Counted from the stretch's first letter, positions 1-6,889 are shown. The stretch is DNA of 19,494 nucleotides from JAPHTQ01 sp050302275 (GCA_050302275.1 JBNLAT010000053.1:1-19494); one strand, 5' to 3'. Numbers and translations: made by a program. Notes: generated by a model not told the origin, from the sequence alone.

Positions 1-1
1 C

Positions 2-349
2 CTGGCACTGGGCGCGACACCGTGGCAGACCATGATGCGGGTGGTCATTCTCACCGCCAGCCCCGGCATCTTCTCCGCCATCATGATCGGCGTCGGTCGT
101 GCGGTGGGCGAGACCATGATCGTATTGATGGCCACCGGTAATACCCCGGTAATGGACTTCAGCATCTTCCAGGGCATGCGCACTCTCTCCGCCAACATCG
201 CGGTGGAGATGCCCGAGTCAGAGGTGGCCAGTACCCACTATCGCGTGCTGTTCCTCGCCGCGCTGGTACTGTTCATGTTCACCTTTATCTTTAACACCCT
301 GGCGGAGCTGGTGCGTCAGCGCCTGCGCCGCAAGTACAGCAGTCTGTAA
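2..349 (+). CDS. pstC: PstC, phosphate ABC transporter permease (3' end only)
   Basis: C-terminal part of an inner-membrane permease of the PstSCAB phosphate importer; the 5' part lies outside the window. The reading frame is open from base 2. It starts with LALGATPWQT, the EAA-type loop that contacts the PstB ATPase, followed by GRAVGETMIVLMATGNTP, a typical PstC signature. A last membrane segment and a basic tail ending RRKYSSL follow. The tail resembles that of the long PstC forms found in gammaproteobacteria, so the full gene may be long (inference). The stop is 11 bases before pstA, consistent with one operon pstC-pstA-pstB-phoU. The gene differs clearly from the second PstC in the window (10926-12308), so it is not a recent duplicate. 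Confidence 0.93.
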   Translation: MALGATPWQTMMRVVILTASPGIFSAIMIGVGRAVGETMIVLMATGNTPVMDFSIFQGMRTLSANIAVEMPESEVASTHYRVLFLAALVLFMFTFIFNTLAELVRQRLRRKYSSL

Positions 350-360
350 CGGATAGCGAC

Positions 361-2028
361 ATGTTCAACGATCTGAAAAAGTGGTTTGGCAGCGGCGCAC
401 CCTGGGTGTGGATGAACGCTGGCGCGGTGAGCATCAGCATCGTGATGGTCGCGGCGCTGTTGATTCTGATCGCGGTGCGCGGTCTGGGCCATTTCTGGGC
501 CAAACCGATCATGGAAGCGGAACATCTGGAAAAGAACGGCAGCATCACCCGTCTTGTCGGTGAGGTGCACGACAGCGAGTTCGTGCCGCTGGAGCGGGTG
601 CAGGATGAAGTGCAGGGGCTCAATGTTCAGGGCGAAGCGCTTAAGCGTCTGCTGATCAAAACCGGTAACCGCGACACCCTCGGCCTCGACTTCCGCTGGG
701 TGCTGGAAGCGCGACTGCAGAAGCAGCACTTCCCCGAAAACCTGATAACCATCGAGCGCTACGAGTGGGGCAACTTTTACGGTTACCTCAAGGAAGTGCA
801 CGAAGGCGATAAAGTCATTAGCGGTGAAGAACAGGCATGGAGTGCGTTGCAACCGCTGATCGATCGTGCCGATGAAATTCGCGATCAGATTAAGGACATC
901 GAAAAGGGCGATATCGGCGCGATTAACTATCAAATCGAAAAACTGCGTCTGGCGGAGCGCCGCCTGGAACTGGACGGTGTTGCGCCGGGTAGTCAGCAAC
1001 ATCAGGAGATCGCCGAGGAGCGTGCCGCACTGCAACAGCAATACAGCGCATTGCAGGGGCAATTGCACGAACTCTATCAGCAGATTGGGCGCGACAGTCT
1101 GGTCGGTGTGGTGATGGATGGGCGTGAAGTCACCATCCCGCTTTCCAAAGTCGTTCGCGCATACAAACCGAATGCGATGGGTTTCTTCGGCAAGGTCGGT
1201 TTCTACTTCGCCAAGCTGTGGGAATTCGTTGCCGACGACCCGCGTGAGGCGAATACTGAGGGCGGTATCTTCCCCGCGATCTTCGGCACGGTGATGATGG
1301 TGATCCTGATGTCGATCTTCGTCACTCCGTTCGGTGTGGTTGCCGCAGTCTATCTGCGCGAATACGCCAAGCAGGGGCCGCTGACCCGCCTGATTCGCAT
1401 CGCGGTGAATAACCTCGCCGGTGTACCGTCGATTGTTTACGGTGTATTCGGTCTCGGCTTCTTCGTCTATTTCCTTGGCGGCAATATCGACCAGCTCTTT
1501 TTCCCTGAGGCGCTGCCGTCGCCGACCTTCGGCACCCCCGGTCTGTTGTGGGCATCGTTAACATTGGCGATCCTCACCGTGCCGGTGGTTATCGTTGCTA
1601 CGGAGGAGGGGCTGTCGCGTATCCCCCGTGCCATTCGTGAAGGTAGTCTGGCCCTTGGCGCAACCAAGGCAGAAACCCTCTGGCGTACTGTGTTACCCAT
1701 GTCCAGTCCGGCAATGATGACCGGCCTGATCCTGGCGGTCGCCCGTGCCGCCGGTGAAGTGGCGCCGCTGATGCTGGTCGGTGTGGTTAAACTGGCGCCG
1801 TCGCTGGCACTGGATGGCAACGCGCCATTCCTCCATCTGGATAGAAAATTTATGCACCTGGGCTTCCACATTTACGACGTCGGCTTCCAGAGCCCGAACG
1901 TGGAAGCGGCCCGTCCGCTGGTTTATGCCACCGCACTATTGCTGGTGCTGGTGATCGTGATGCTTAACCTGGCGGCGATTGCCATTCGAAATCATCTGCG
2001 CGAGAAATACCGCGCCCTGGAACATTAA
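361..2028 (+). CDS. pstA: PstA, phosphate ABC transporter permease, long form
   Basis: Second permease of the Pst phosphate importer, in the inner membrane. The protein is 555 aa, far longer than the roughly 300 aa of E. coli PstA. Residues 18-40 form a first membrane segment. Residues 41 to about 300 are an extra soluble domain, probably periplasmic, with a charged heptad-like stretch at about 165-245 rich in E, Q, L and R that looks like a coiled coil. The permease core runs from about 300 to 545 and contains NNLAGVPSIVYG at 350-361, the EAA loop EGSLALGATKAETLWRTVLP at 427-446, and ARAAGEVAPLMLVG at 461-474. Long PstA proteins of this kind are known from gammaproteobacteria; the role of the extension is not known to me. 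The ATG at 361 follows pstC by 11 bases, with a weak GGA-containing ribosome site. Confidence 0.95.
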   Translation: MFNDLKKWFGSGAPWVWMNAGAVSISIVMVAALLILIAVRGLGHFWAKPIMEAEHLEKNGSITRLVGEVHDSEFVPLERVQDEVQGLNVQGEALKRLLIKTGNRDTLGLDFRWVLEARLQKQHFPENLITIERYEWGNFYGYLKEVHEGDKVISGEEQAWSALQPLIDRADEIRDQIKDIEKGDIGAINYQIEKLRLAERRLELDGVAPGSQQHQEIAEERAALQQQYSALQGQLHELYQQIGRDSLVGVVMDGREVTIPLSKVVRAYKPNAMGFFGKVGFYFAKLWEFVADDPREANTEGGIFPAIFGTVMMVILMSIFVTPFGVVAAVYLREYAKQGPLTRLIRIAVNNLAGVPSIVYGVFGLGFFVYFLGGNIDQLFFPEALPSPTFGTPGLLWASLTLAILTVPVVIVATEEGLSRIPRAIREGSLALGATKAETLWRTVLPMSSPAMMTGLILAVARAAGEVAPLMLVGVVKLAPSLALDGNAPFLHLDRKFMHLGFHIYDVGFQSPNVEAARPLVYATALLLVLVIVMLNLAAIAIRNHLREKYRALEH

Positions 2029-2042
2029 GCGAGTAGCGAGCG

Positions 2043-2876
2043 ATGAACGATTCAACACCGACTCACGGCATCGACATCAGCGCCATGCAGCGCGAAAAAC
2101 GTCACCTGCATCTCCAAGATGAAAAGATCTGCATCGAGGTAAAAGATGTCGATCTCTACTATGGTGAAAAGCAGGCACTGAAAAACATCAACATGCAGAT
2201 CCCGCAGCAGCGCGTATCCGCCTTTATCGGTCCGTCCGGTTGCGGTAAGTCGACTTTGCTGCGTTGCTTCAACCGCATGAACGATCTGGTTGATGGCGTG
2301 CGCATCGATGGTCGCATCGAGCTGGACGGCGAAGACATGTATGACAAAAGCGTGAACGTCGCCGAACTGCGTCGCCGCGTCGGTATGGTGTTCCAGAAAC
2401 CGAACCCATTCCCCAAATCGATCTATGAAAACGTTGCCTACGGCCTGCGTATCATGGGCAAGAAAAGCCGCCGTGATCTGGACGAGGTGGTAGAGAAGGC
2501 GCTGCGCGGTGCTGCACTGTGGGACGAGGTAAAGGACCGCCTGCACGACTCGGCGCTGGGCCTCTCCGGCGGCCAGCAGCAGCGTCTGGTTATCGCCCGT
2601 GCGATTGCTATCGAGCCCGAGGTATTGCTGCTCGATGAACCTGCCTCGGCACTGGATCCGATCTCAACTTTAAAAATTGAGGAACTGATCTACGAATTGA
2701 AAGATCGTTACACTATTGTGATCGTTACCCACAACATGCAGCAGGCGGCGCGGGTTTCGGATTATACTGCCTTTATGTACATGGGTGAGATGGTGGAGTT
2801 CGGCAACACCGACACGCTGTTCACCAACCCACGCAAAAAACAGACAGAAGACTACATCACCGGGCGCTACGGTTAA
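2043..2876 (+). CDS. pstB: PstB, phosphate ABC transporter ATPase
   Basis: Cytoplasmic ATPase that powers phosphate import through PstC/PstA. Length (277 aa) and motifs are typical: Walker A GPSGCGKST at 63-71, Q-loop in FQKPNPFPKSIYEN with Q118, ABC signature LSGGQ at 174-178, Walker B VLLLDEP at 194-200, switch histidine H230 in VTHNMQQA, and the family ending EDYITGRYG. It has an N-terminal extension of about 30 residues before the ATPase fold. The gene begins 14 bases after pstA and is followed 21 bases later by phoU. It shares the same motifs with the second PstB (8711-9592), but the N-terminal extensions and many core positions differ, so the two are older paralogues or separately acquired. 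Confidence 0.97.
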   Translation: MNDSTPTHGIDISAMQREKRHLHLQDEKICIEVKDVDLYYGEKQALKNINMQIPQQRVSAFIGPSGCGKSTLLRCFNRMNDLVDGVRIDGRIELDGEDMYDKSVNVAELRRRVGMVFQKPNPFPKSIYENVAYGLRIMGKKSRRDLDEVVEKALRGAALWDEVKDRLHDSALGLSGGQQQRLVIARAIAIEPEVLLLDEPASALDPISTLKIEELIYELKDRYTIVIVTHNMQQAARVSDYTAFMYMGEMVEFGNTDTLFTNPRKKQTEDYITGRYG

Positions 2877-2897
2877 GTCGCCGTCAGGAGGAGCAGC

Positions 2898-3617
2898 ATG
2901 GAAAACAAGAACCTCGGGCAACACATTTCGCAGCAGTACAACACTGAGCTGGAAGACATGCGCAACCGCGTCATGGCGATGGGCGGTCTGGTTGAGCAAC
3001 AACTGGCAGGCGCGCTGACTGCGCTGGTCGAAAGCGACAGCAAGCTCGGTGAAGAGATTATCAATAACGATTACAAGGTTAACGCGATGGAAGTCACCAT
3101 CGACGAAGAGTGCAGCCGGGTACTGGCACGTCGCCAACCTGCCGCCAGTGACTTGCGGTTGATCGTTGCGGTAATTAAAACCATCACCGATCTGGAACGT
3201 ATTGGCGATCAGGCCGAGCGGGTTGCACGCATGGCCGTGCGCCTCACCGATGCCGAGATCAACAAAAGCCACTTCGTCGAACTGGAACACCTGGGTAACC
3301 ACGTGCGCCAGATGCTCAATGATGCGCTGGACGCCTTTGCCCGCATGGACAAGGAAGCAGCTCTTGGCGTAGTGCGTGAAGATCTCAAGGTAGACAAAGA
3401 GTACGACGCCCTGATGCGCCAGCTGATGACCTACATGATGGAAGATGCTCGTACCATCTCCCGCGTACTCGACACCATGTGGGCCGCCCGCGCGCTGGAG
3501 CGTATCGGTGACCATGCTCGTAACATCTGTGAATACGTTATCTATCTAGTCATGGGTAAAGACGTACGCCATACCACGTTGGAACAGATGGAAGAGGAAG
3601 TTCGCGGCGAACGCTAG
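2898..3617 (+). CDS. phoU: PhoU, phosphate signalling regulator
   Basis: PhoU is a cytoplasmic helical protein linking Pst transporter activity to the PhoR/PhoB two-component system; it keeps the Pho regulon off when phosphate is plentiful and limits Pst uptake. The protein has 239 aa, the usual length, and two three-helix repeats. Each carries the metal-cluster motif ExxxD: DLERIGDQAERVARM (E100, D104) and ALERIGDHARNICEYV (E201, D205). The ATG at 2898 follows a strong AGGAGG site at a good distance. It is the last gene of the first pst operon. The stop codon lies inside a 16-base perfect palindrome (3608-3623), and no T-rich terminator follows. Confidence 0.96.
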   Translation: MENKNLGQHISQQYNTELEDMRNRVMAMGGLVEQQLAGALTALVESDSKLGEEIINNDYKVNAMEVTIDEECSRVLARRQPAASDLRLIVAVIKTITDLERIGDQAERVARMAVRLTDAEINKSHFVELEHLGNHVRQMLNDALDAFARMDKEAALGVVREDLKVDKEYDALMRQLMTYMMEDARTISRVLDTMWAARALERIGDHARNICEYVIYLVMGKDVRHTTLEQMEEEVRGER

Positions 3618-3623
3618 CGTTCG
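3608..3623. repeat. 16-bp perfect palindrome over the phoU stop codon
   Basis: CGAACGCTAGCGTTCG is fully self-complementary and contains the TAG stop of the first phoU. It could form a 6-bp stem with a CTAG loop, but no T tract follows, so I do not call it an intrinsic terminator. It abuts the repeat cluster that follows. Confidence 0.6.
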
Positions 3624-3649
3624 TCATTCACGCGAAGGCGGGAATCCAG
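3622..3649. repeat. Short dispersed-repeat-type hairpin (CGTCATTC...GGGAATCCAG)
   Basis: The arms ATTCACGC (3626-3633) and GCGGGAAT (3638-3645) pair with one mismatch around a GAAG loop. The wording CGTCATTC / CGGGAATCCAG is, from memory, a very common intergenic hairpin unit in proteobacterial genomes. Only one copy is in this window, so the multicopy nature is inferred. Confidence 0.55.
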
Positions 3650-3658
3650 AAAAGTATT

Positions 3659-3685
3659 CACCGCAAAGACGCAAAGTACGCAAAG
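3659..3685. repeat. GCAAAG-rich repeat unit
   Basis: The hexamer GCAAAG occurs three times, at 3663, 3671 and 3680. The form ACCGCAAAGACGCAAAG recalls an intergenic repeat seen in several gammaproteobacteria (recollection, not checked). No reading frame or hairpin of note is present. Confidence 0.45.
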
Positions 3686-3699
3686 AAAAGCCAATTGTC

Positions 3700-3731
3700 G
3701 TAGGTCGGATTAGCACAGCGTAATCCGACAA
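3700..3731. repeat. GTAGGTCGGATTA inverted-repeat element
   Basis: A perfect 9-bp inverted repeat, GTCGGATTA (3704-3712) and TAATCCGAC (3721-3729), has an 8-base spacer GCACAGCG. This matches the general form of a well-known dispersed intergenic element (GTAGG plus an inverted repeat around G-CACAGCG) of gammaproteobacteria; family assignment is from memory. Confidence 0.55.
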
Positions 3732-3746
3732 CACCCCATACCTACC

Positions 3747-3770
3747 GTAGGCTGGGCAGTCATGCCCAGC
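3747..3770. repeat. GTAGGCTGGGCA hairpin element
   Basis: A perfect 8-bp inverted repeat, GCTGGGCA (3751-3758) and TGCCCAGC (3763-3770), has a GTCA loop. It begins with GTAGG, as does the element at 3700, and may belong to a related repeat family. It is not followed by a T tract. From 3771 to about 3827 I see nothing further. Confidence 0.5.
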
Positions 3771-3827
3771 AAACCTTTCTGTCACCCCCATTCTCCCCCA
3801 ATTGCTTCCCACCATAATTACTGGTAA

Positions 3828-4025
3828 AACCAAATCTGGAGTCATCTGGCGAGGGAGTGCTGTCAATATTATTTCCTGGCCATTGGTAAAAAATTCAAGC
3901 TACCTTTTGTAGGTGAATCGTTGTTTTTCTATTGGGTGATGTGTTTTACAACAGTAACTACTGTAATCAATGCGCGGTACTTAGAGGGCGGAATATCGTC
4001 ATATTACTATGAAGTTGTCATCTAA
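3828..4025 (+). other. Open stretch, possible small membrane ORF or gene remnant
   Basis: The frame is open from 3828 (after a TAA) to a TAA at 4023-4025, overlapping the start of the next gene by 17 bases. In-frame starts are TTG at 3921, behind AGGTG at 3911, and ATG at 3939. From TTG the product would be 34 aa, hydrophobic and rich in Y, F, V and T, ending GGISSYYYEVVI. This could be a small membrane peptide, the 3' remnant of a lost gene, or chance. There is no other gene in 3772-4008. Confidence 0.2.
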
Positions 4026-4359
4026 CATTAAGTATTCACTACTGGCCAGTGTGATCGTAGCCTTTCTCTGTACAGTGTTTCTATCTATCTACTCAAGCGG
4101 TGGGAGATACTATTTGGATCCAGAGACATATAACAAAATCAACACATTGCCATGTAAAGAAGCTCAAGAGCTAATGGTGCAGCAAGCATTAAAGATAACA
4201 AGACTAGAATCATTATCCAACGCGATCTATTTCAAACAGTTTTGGTTTGGCTTATTAATGAAATGGCTTAGTTATACAGTCATTAATTTTGCTTCATGCA
4301 TGTTATTTATCCGCATATCGAGATATAACGATTCTTCTGTGATGGGTGTTTCTCGTTGA
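4009..4359 (+). CDS. Hypothetical membrane protein, 116 aa
   Basis: I do not recognise this protein. Residues about 9-28 form a first membrane segment after a short N-terminus with a lysine (MKLSSNIKY). A soluble stretch follows (about 30-78) with DPETYNKINTLPCKEAQELM, then a second hydrophobic segment at about 82-102. The loop between the segments would be periplasmic if the N-terminus is cytoplasmic (inference). Codon use and composition are clearly more AT-rich than in the flanking pst genes. The ribosome site is poor: AGAGGG lies about 20 bases upstream. It is the first of five small genes on the + strand between the first phoU and arsR. Confidence 0.6.
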   Translation: MKLSSNIKYSLLASVIVAFLCTVFLSIYSSGGRYYLDPETYNKINTLPCKEAQELMVQQALKITRLESLSNAIYFKQFWFGLLMKWLSYTVINFASCMLFIRISRYNDSSVMGVSR

Positions 4360-4438
4360 TGTAAGAGAGTAGGGTTGAAGAGAAATCGTGTGTTTGTGTT
4401 TGCTATATTTTCAAGGGGATATGATTAGGTAGGAAGTG

Positions 4439-4783
4439 ATGACGTCAACAAAGCGAGCTATTCCATATAGGAAAAGGATAATTAGGTATTGTGAAAATAA
4501 TGCGATACAAATCCCTCATGGTTTTGATGCACCCAAACCATCCTACAAGTATGCGATTATAGATATAACATCTGCGCCATTCCAATTGTGCAAGTATTCT
4601 ACGTATAGTGAGAAAGTGATTCTGGAGTTCTTGAGTGATCCGGTGAATAAGGGAAAACAATTTAAGATTCTCGACTTCAAGAAATGCGTGGAAGTTGAAA
4701 TTGATGAGGGCGGGAGGTTTTGTGCTGGAAAGAAATTTGAATGTGAAATCGAGAATGAATTACCATATCTTGTTCAACCATGA
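4439..4783 (+). CDS. Hypothetical protein, 114 aa
   Basis: I do not recognise this protein. It is soluble, with no membrane segment or signal peptide, a basic N-terminus (TKRAIPYRKRIIRYC) and an acidic C-terminal half (EVEIDEGGRF). It has four cysteines, spread along the chain without a zinc-finger spacing. The ATG at 4439 follows AGGA by four bases; a GTG at 4436 would add one residue. The gene is AT-rich like its neighbours and reads in the same direction. There is no evidence of a promoter of its own in the 79 bases before it. Confidence 0.6.
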   Translation: MTSTKRAIPYRKRIIRYCENNAIQIPHGFDAPKPSYKYAIIDITSAPFQLCKYSTYSEKVILEFLSDPVNKGKQFKILDFKKCVEVEIDEGGRFCAGKKFECEIENELPYLVQP

Positions 4784-4864
4784 AGTGTGTGGTTGAGCGC
4801 GGGTAACTTATTTTGGCGCCATGATAGCGCATATGGCTTGAATGCGTATACGAGAGCAGGAAGC

Positions 4865-5143
4865 ATGAATCTTACGATAGAAGAAAAAGCAATTGTGTCG
4901 CGTTATCTAAGTGATGACTTGAGTTTTAAGAGCACCATAAATCCCTATTGGCCTTGGCTTATGCCGGTGCTAGGGTTGGCTCTTCATGGAATGTTCTATG
5001 GGGATGTTATTAGTTCTTCACTTGCTAATGTCTTATTTGTGTTTTACGCCTACTGGTTCATATCTGAAGGCAGTAAAAGTGGTCAGTGTCTCAAGTCCGC
5101 AATTCAAAAATACGAAGATGAAGTGTCTGCGCTTGGTGAATGA
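4865..5143 (+). CDS. Hypothetical two-helix membrane protein, 92 aa
   Basis: Unrecognised small protein. The N-terminus is soluble (MNLTIEEKAIVSRYLSDD), followed by two hydrophobic segments at about 28-46 and 51-67 and a charged tail rich in K and E. It is probably an inner-membrane protein with both ends in the cytoplasm (inference). I chose ATG 4865, which has an AGGA just upstream, over the in-frame GTG at 4787. The 26 residues the GTG would add look unlike coding sequence, and the GTG almost touches the previous stop. AT-rich composition is shared with the other island genes. Confidence 0.5.
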   Translation: MNLTIEEKAIVSRYLSDDLSFKSTINPYWPWLMPVLGLALHGMFYGDVISSSLANVLFVFYAYWFISEGSKSGQCLKSAIQKYEDEVSALGE

Positions 5144-5209
5144 GAGCTTAAACATGCTTAACGATTTGAGTGCGTTGATTGGCACTAGTCAGATGGTGGA
5201 GGTTGTCAG

Positions 5210-5569
5210 ATGAACAATGTTGCAGTGTTAATTATGCTTCCATTGCTCATCATTGCTGAAAATCTTCTAGCTGAAGATGGTGTGAAAACATATCTTTATG
5301 GTACCTGGAGAACCGCTCCATATTTGAGTCAGTTAGGCAGAGTGATTACAAAGTATACTTTTGGAAAGGATGGTGAGTGTACTGTCTCCCTCCAGTTTCT
5401 TGATGCAAAAATTAGCGAAATGAAGGAAGTCGGGGTTTGTGAGTTCAGTAGTGATGAGTTGATTATGAAGAACCACAACGGAACATTTGTTCATACTTAT
5501 GCGCTCTCTATCAATGGTCTTACAATTACTGAAAAGAATGGCGATGTTTATGAGTTGGAGAAAGAGTAA
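5210..5569 (+). CDS. Secreted hypothetical protein, possibly lipocalin-like, 119 aa
   Basis: A hydrophobic N-terminus (VAVLIMLPLLIIAENLLA) looks like a signal peptide with a cut near A21, though its first residues lack K or R. The mature part of about 98 aa alternates polar and hydrophobic residues. It contains GTWRT near the start, KYTFGKDGECTVSL, and a C-terminal LTITEKNGDVYELEK. A GTW start plus repeated beta hairpins resembles small lipocalin-like beta barrels; this is a fold guess only. Two cysteines (in GECTV and GVCEF) could form a disulfide in the periplasm. The ATG has a good GGAGG site. A 19-codon frame starting at 5154 ends on an ATGA overlap with this start and may couple its translation. 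Confidence 0.6.
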   Translation: MNNVAVLIMLPLLIIAENLLAEDGVKTYLYGTWRTAPYLSQLGRVITKYTFGKDGECTVSLQFLDAKISEMKEVGVCEFSSDELIMKNHNGTFVHTYALSINGLTITEKNGDVYELEKE

Positions 5570-5607
5570 TGTCCCTCGGTGATGGATTTACTGTAATAGA
5601 GAGTTAA

Positions 5608-6012
5608 ATGAAAATAAGAAATATACTTGTTGCTGCTGTGATTACTGGATTTGTTCCAGGTCTGTTTTGGGCCTTTCTGGGACTGATTGGTATCTCTGAG
5701 TCGCAAGGGTTTTATGAAGACTTTGTGGCAAGGTCTATTATTCTGTTTCCAGTGGTTTTGCTGATTTGGACACCATTCTATATCGGTTTAGCACGTAGAG
5801 TAGAAGCAGGGTATTGGGTTGTACTATTGTCATCAGTAGTCTTCTGGTTTGTTTATCAATTTATTGTACATATTGTCATTGCTTATGCTTTTCGTGATAT
5901 GTCGTTGCTAGGTGTTAGTGGTGCTGGCATGCTTGTTTATACAGCTCTCGGTGTCATTTTTGGCACAGTTTTCTGGATACTTACTCAGAGTAAAAAAGTG
6001 GCTGGAGGTTAG
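5608..6012 (+). CDS. Hypothetical four-helix membrane protein, 134 aa
   Basis: Unrecognised integral membrane protein. Four hydrophobic segments lie at about 7-27, 43-64, 69-92 and 107-128, separated by short loops; the charged residues (RR at 65-66, KK near the C-terminus) suggest both ends are in the cytoplasm. No motif for a transporter or enzyme is visible. The start ATG follows AGAG at a short distance. It is the last gene of the AT-rich island and lies just before the arsR promoter, on the same strand, but nothing links it to arsenic. Confidence 0.6.
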   Translation: MKIRNILVAAVITGFVPGLFWAFLGLIGISESQGFYEDFVARSIILFPVVLLIWTPFYIGLARRVEAGYWVVLLSSVVFWFVYQFIVHIVIAYAFRDMSLLGVSGAGMLVYTALGVIFGTVFWILTQSKKVAGG

Positions 6013-6100
6013 CTAGAGCCACTAGATTCCACCTGTCACGTTATTTCCCACTTCGAAATTTGTGTCACAAATCCTTCACTTGCTTCCTTCCACCTTGCCG

Positions 6101-6130
6101 TATAAATTCCATATTTCGATAAGTATGGAA
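6101..6130 (+). promoter_or_regulatory. arsR promoter -10 and probable ArsR operator
   Basis: A -10-like TATAAA lies at 6101-6106, with a TTGCTT possible -35 at 6080 (15-base spacing, shorter than ideal). It abuts an inverted repeat TTCCATA (6107-6113) / TATGGAA (6124-6130) with a 10-base spacer. ArsR repressors bind such repeats at their own promoter, so this is the likely operator. The right arm includes the GGAA that serves as the arsR ribosome site. Confidence 0.55.
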
Positions 6131-6137
6131 ATGATGT

Positions 6138-6473
6138 ATGCAAGCCAATACCGCAGTTCAGGCCCTTTCCGCCCTTGCCCAGGAGAACCGTCTGGCGGTT
6201 TTCCGTCTGTTGGTACAGGCTGGTCCTGAAGGGCTGGTTGTCGGCCAAATTGCTGATGAGTTGGCTATCCCGGCGGCGACGCTCTCCTTTCATCTGAAGA
6301 CCCTGAGTCAGGGCGGTCTGGTGAGTTCCCGTCAGGAGGGCCGTTTCATCCGTTATGTGGCGGACTTCAATGCAATGCACGGACTTATCGATTATCTCTC
6401 TGAAAACTGCTGTGGCAGTGACGCCGCAGCTTGTACTCCTCCTACTGTAACCAGAACCAGGACACGTTCATGA
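6138..6473 (+). CDS. arsR: ArsR-family arsenite-responsive repressor
   Basis: Small winged-helix repressor (111 aa) that leaves DNA when it binds arsenite, freeing the ars operon. The helix-turn-helix spans about 33-57 (VGQIADELAIPAATLSFHLK) and the wing about 61-75 (LVSSRQEGRFIRYV). The N-terminal ELxVC-type metal site of E. coli ArsR is absent. Instead C91, C92 and C99 cluster at the C-terminus (ENCCGSDAAAC), much like the C95/C96/C102 site described for Acidithiobacillus ferrooxidans ArsR. This supports As(III) sensing by three thiols. The gene overlaps arsC by ATGA. Start ATG 6138 has GGAA seven bases upstream, and nearby ATGs at 6131 and 6134 are out of frame. Confidence 0.92.
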   Translation: MQANTAVQALSALAQENRLAVFRLLVQAGPEGLVVGQIADELAIPAATLSFHLKTLSQGGLVSSRQEGRFIRYVADFNAMHGLIDYLSENCCGSDAAACTPPTVTRTRTRS

Positions 6474-6889
6474 ACCCTGATAATTTGCCTACTGTTTTGA
6501 TTCTCTGTACCGGTAACTCCTGCCGCTCGCAAATGGCCGAGGCGCTGCTGAATTACGATCTCATCGATAAGCTGCATGCGATCTCCGCGGGCACCAAGCC
6601 GCAGCCCAAGGTAGCCGACGGCGCGATTACCGCGTTGAGTAAACTCGGTATCCCGACACACGATCTCTTTCCCAAGGATGTGGATGTATTTCTGGAGGAA
6701 GATATCGATCTGGTGGTGACTGTTTGCGACAACGCCAAAGAAACATGCCCCGTTTTTCCCAAACCGGTGAAAAGTGTCCATCTGCCTTTCCATGACCCTC
6801 ATGGCGAGCCGCTGGAATCGTTCATTCAAGTACGCGACGAAATCCGTGAAAAACTGATTCCCCTTGTGAGTGCTGAGCTGGGATTATGA
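6470..6889 (+). CDS. arsC: ArsC, arsenate reductase, low-molecular-weight phosphatase type
   Basis: Cytoplasmic enzyme reducing arsenate to arsenite so that Acr3 can export it. The 139-aa protein has the LMW phosphatase loop CTGNSCRS at 13-20, with nucleophile C13 and R19. The resolving cysteines C86 and C93 lie seven apart in TVCDNAKETCPVFP, and the acid HDP has D109. This matches the thioredoxin-coupled (pI258-like) ArsC type, not the glutaredoxin-coupled R773 type. ATG 6470 overlaps the arsR stop as ATGA and fits the family start; an upstream start inside arsR would only add residues encoded in another frame of arsR. The acr3 gene follows, again with ATGA overlap, so the three genes are likely translationally coupled. 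Confidence 0.95.
   Translation: MNPDNLPTVLILCTGNSCRSQMAEALLNYDLIDKLHAISAGTKPQPKVADGAITALSKLGIPTHDLFPKDVDVFLEEDIDLVVTVCDNAKETCPVFPKPVKSVHLPFHDPHGEPLESFIQVRDEIREKLIPLVSAELGL

Noticed and set aside
316..1068. 250-codon open frame on the - strand inside pstA
   Set aside because: Antisense shadow of a well-supported PstA; no family motif and no ribosome site.
3608..3623. Terminator of the first phoU
   Set aside because: Perfect palindrome but no T tract follows on the + strand.
3624..3866. 80-codon open frame on the - strand in the repeat cluster
   Set aside because: It runs through several inverted repeats, which by themselves create open frames; the product has no protein-like character.
4986..5213. 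75-codon + strand frame overlapping the 4865-5143 gene
   Set aside because: Mostly inside another frame with better start and membrane pattern; only its last 19 codons (from 5154) might be real, and these are mentioned with the 5210 gene.
3828..6012. Integron cassette array
   Set aside because: Small same-strand orphan genes suggested cassettes, but no attC-like inverted sites with GTTRRRY ends are visible between them.
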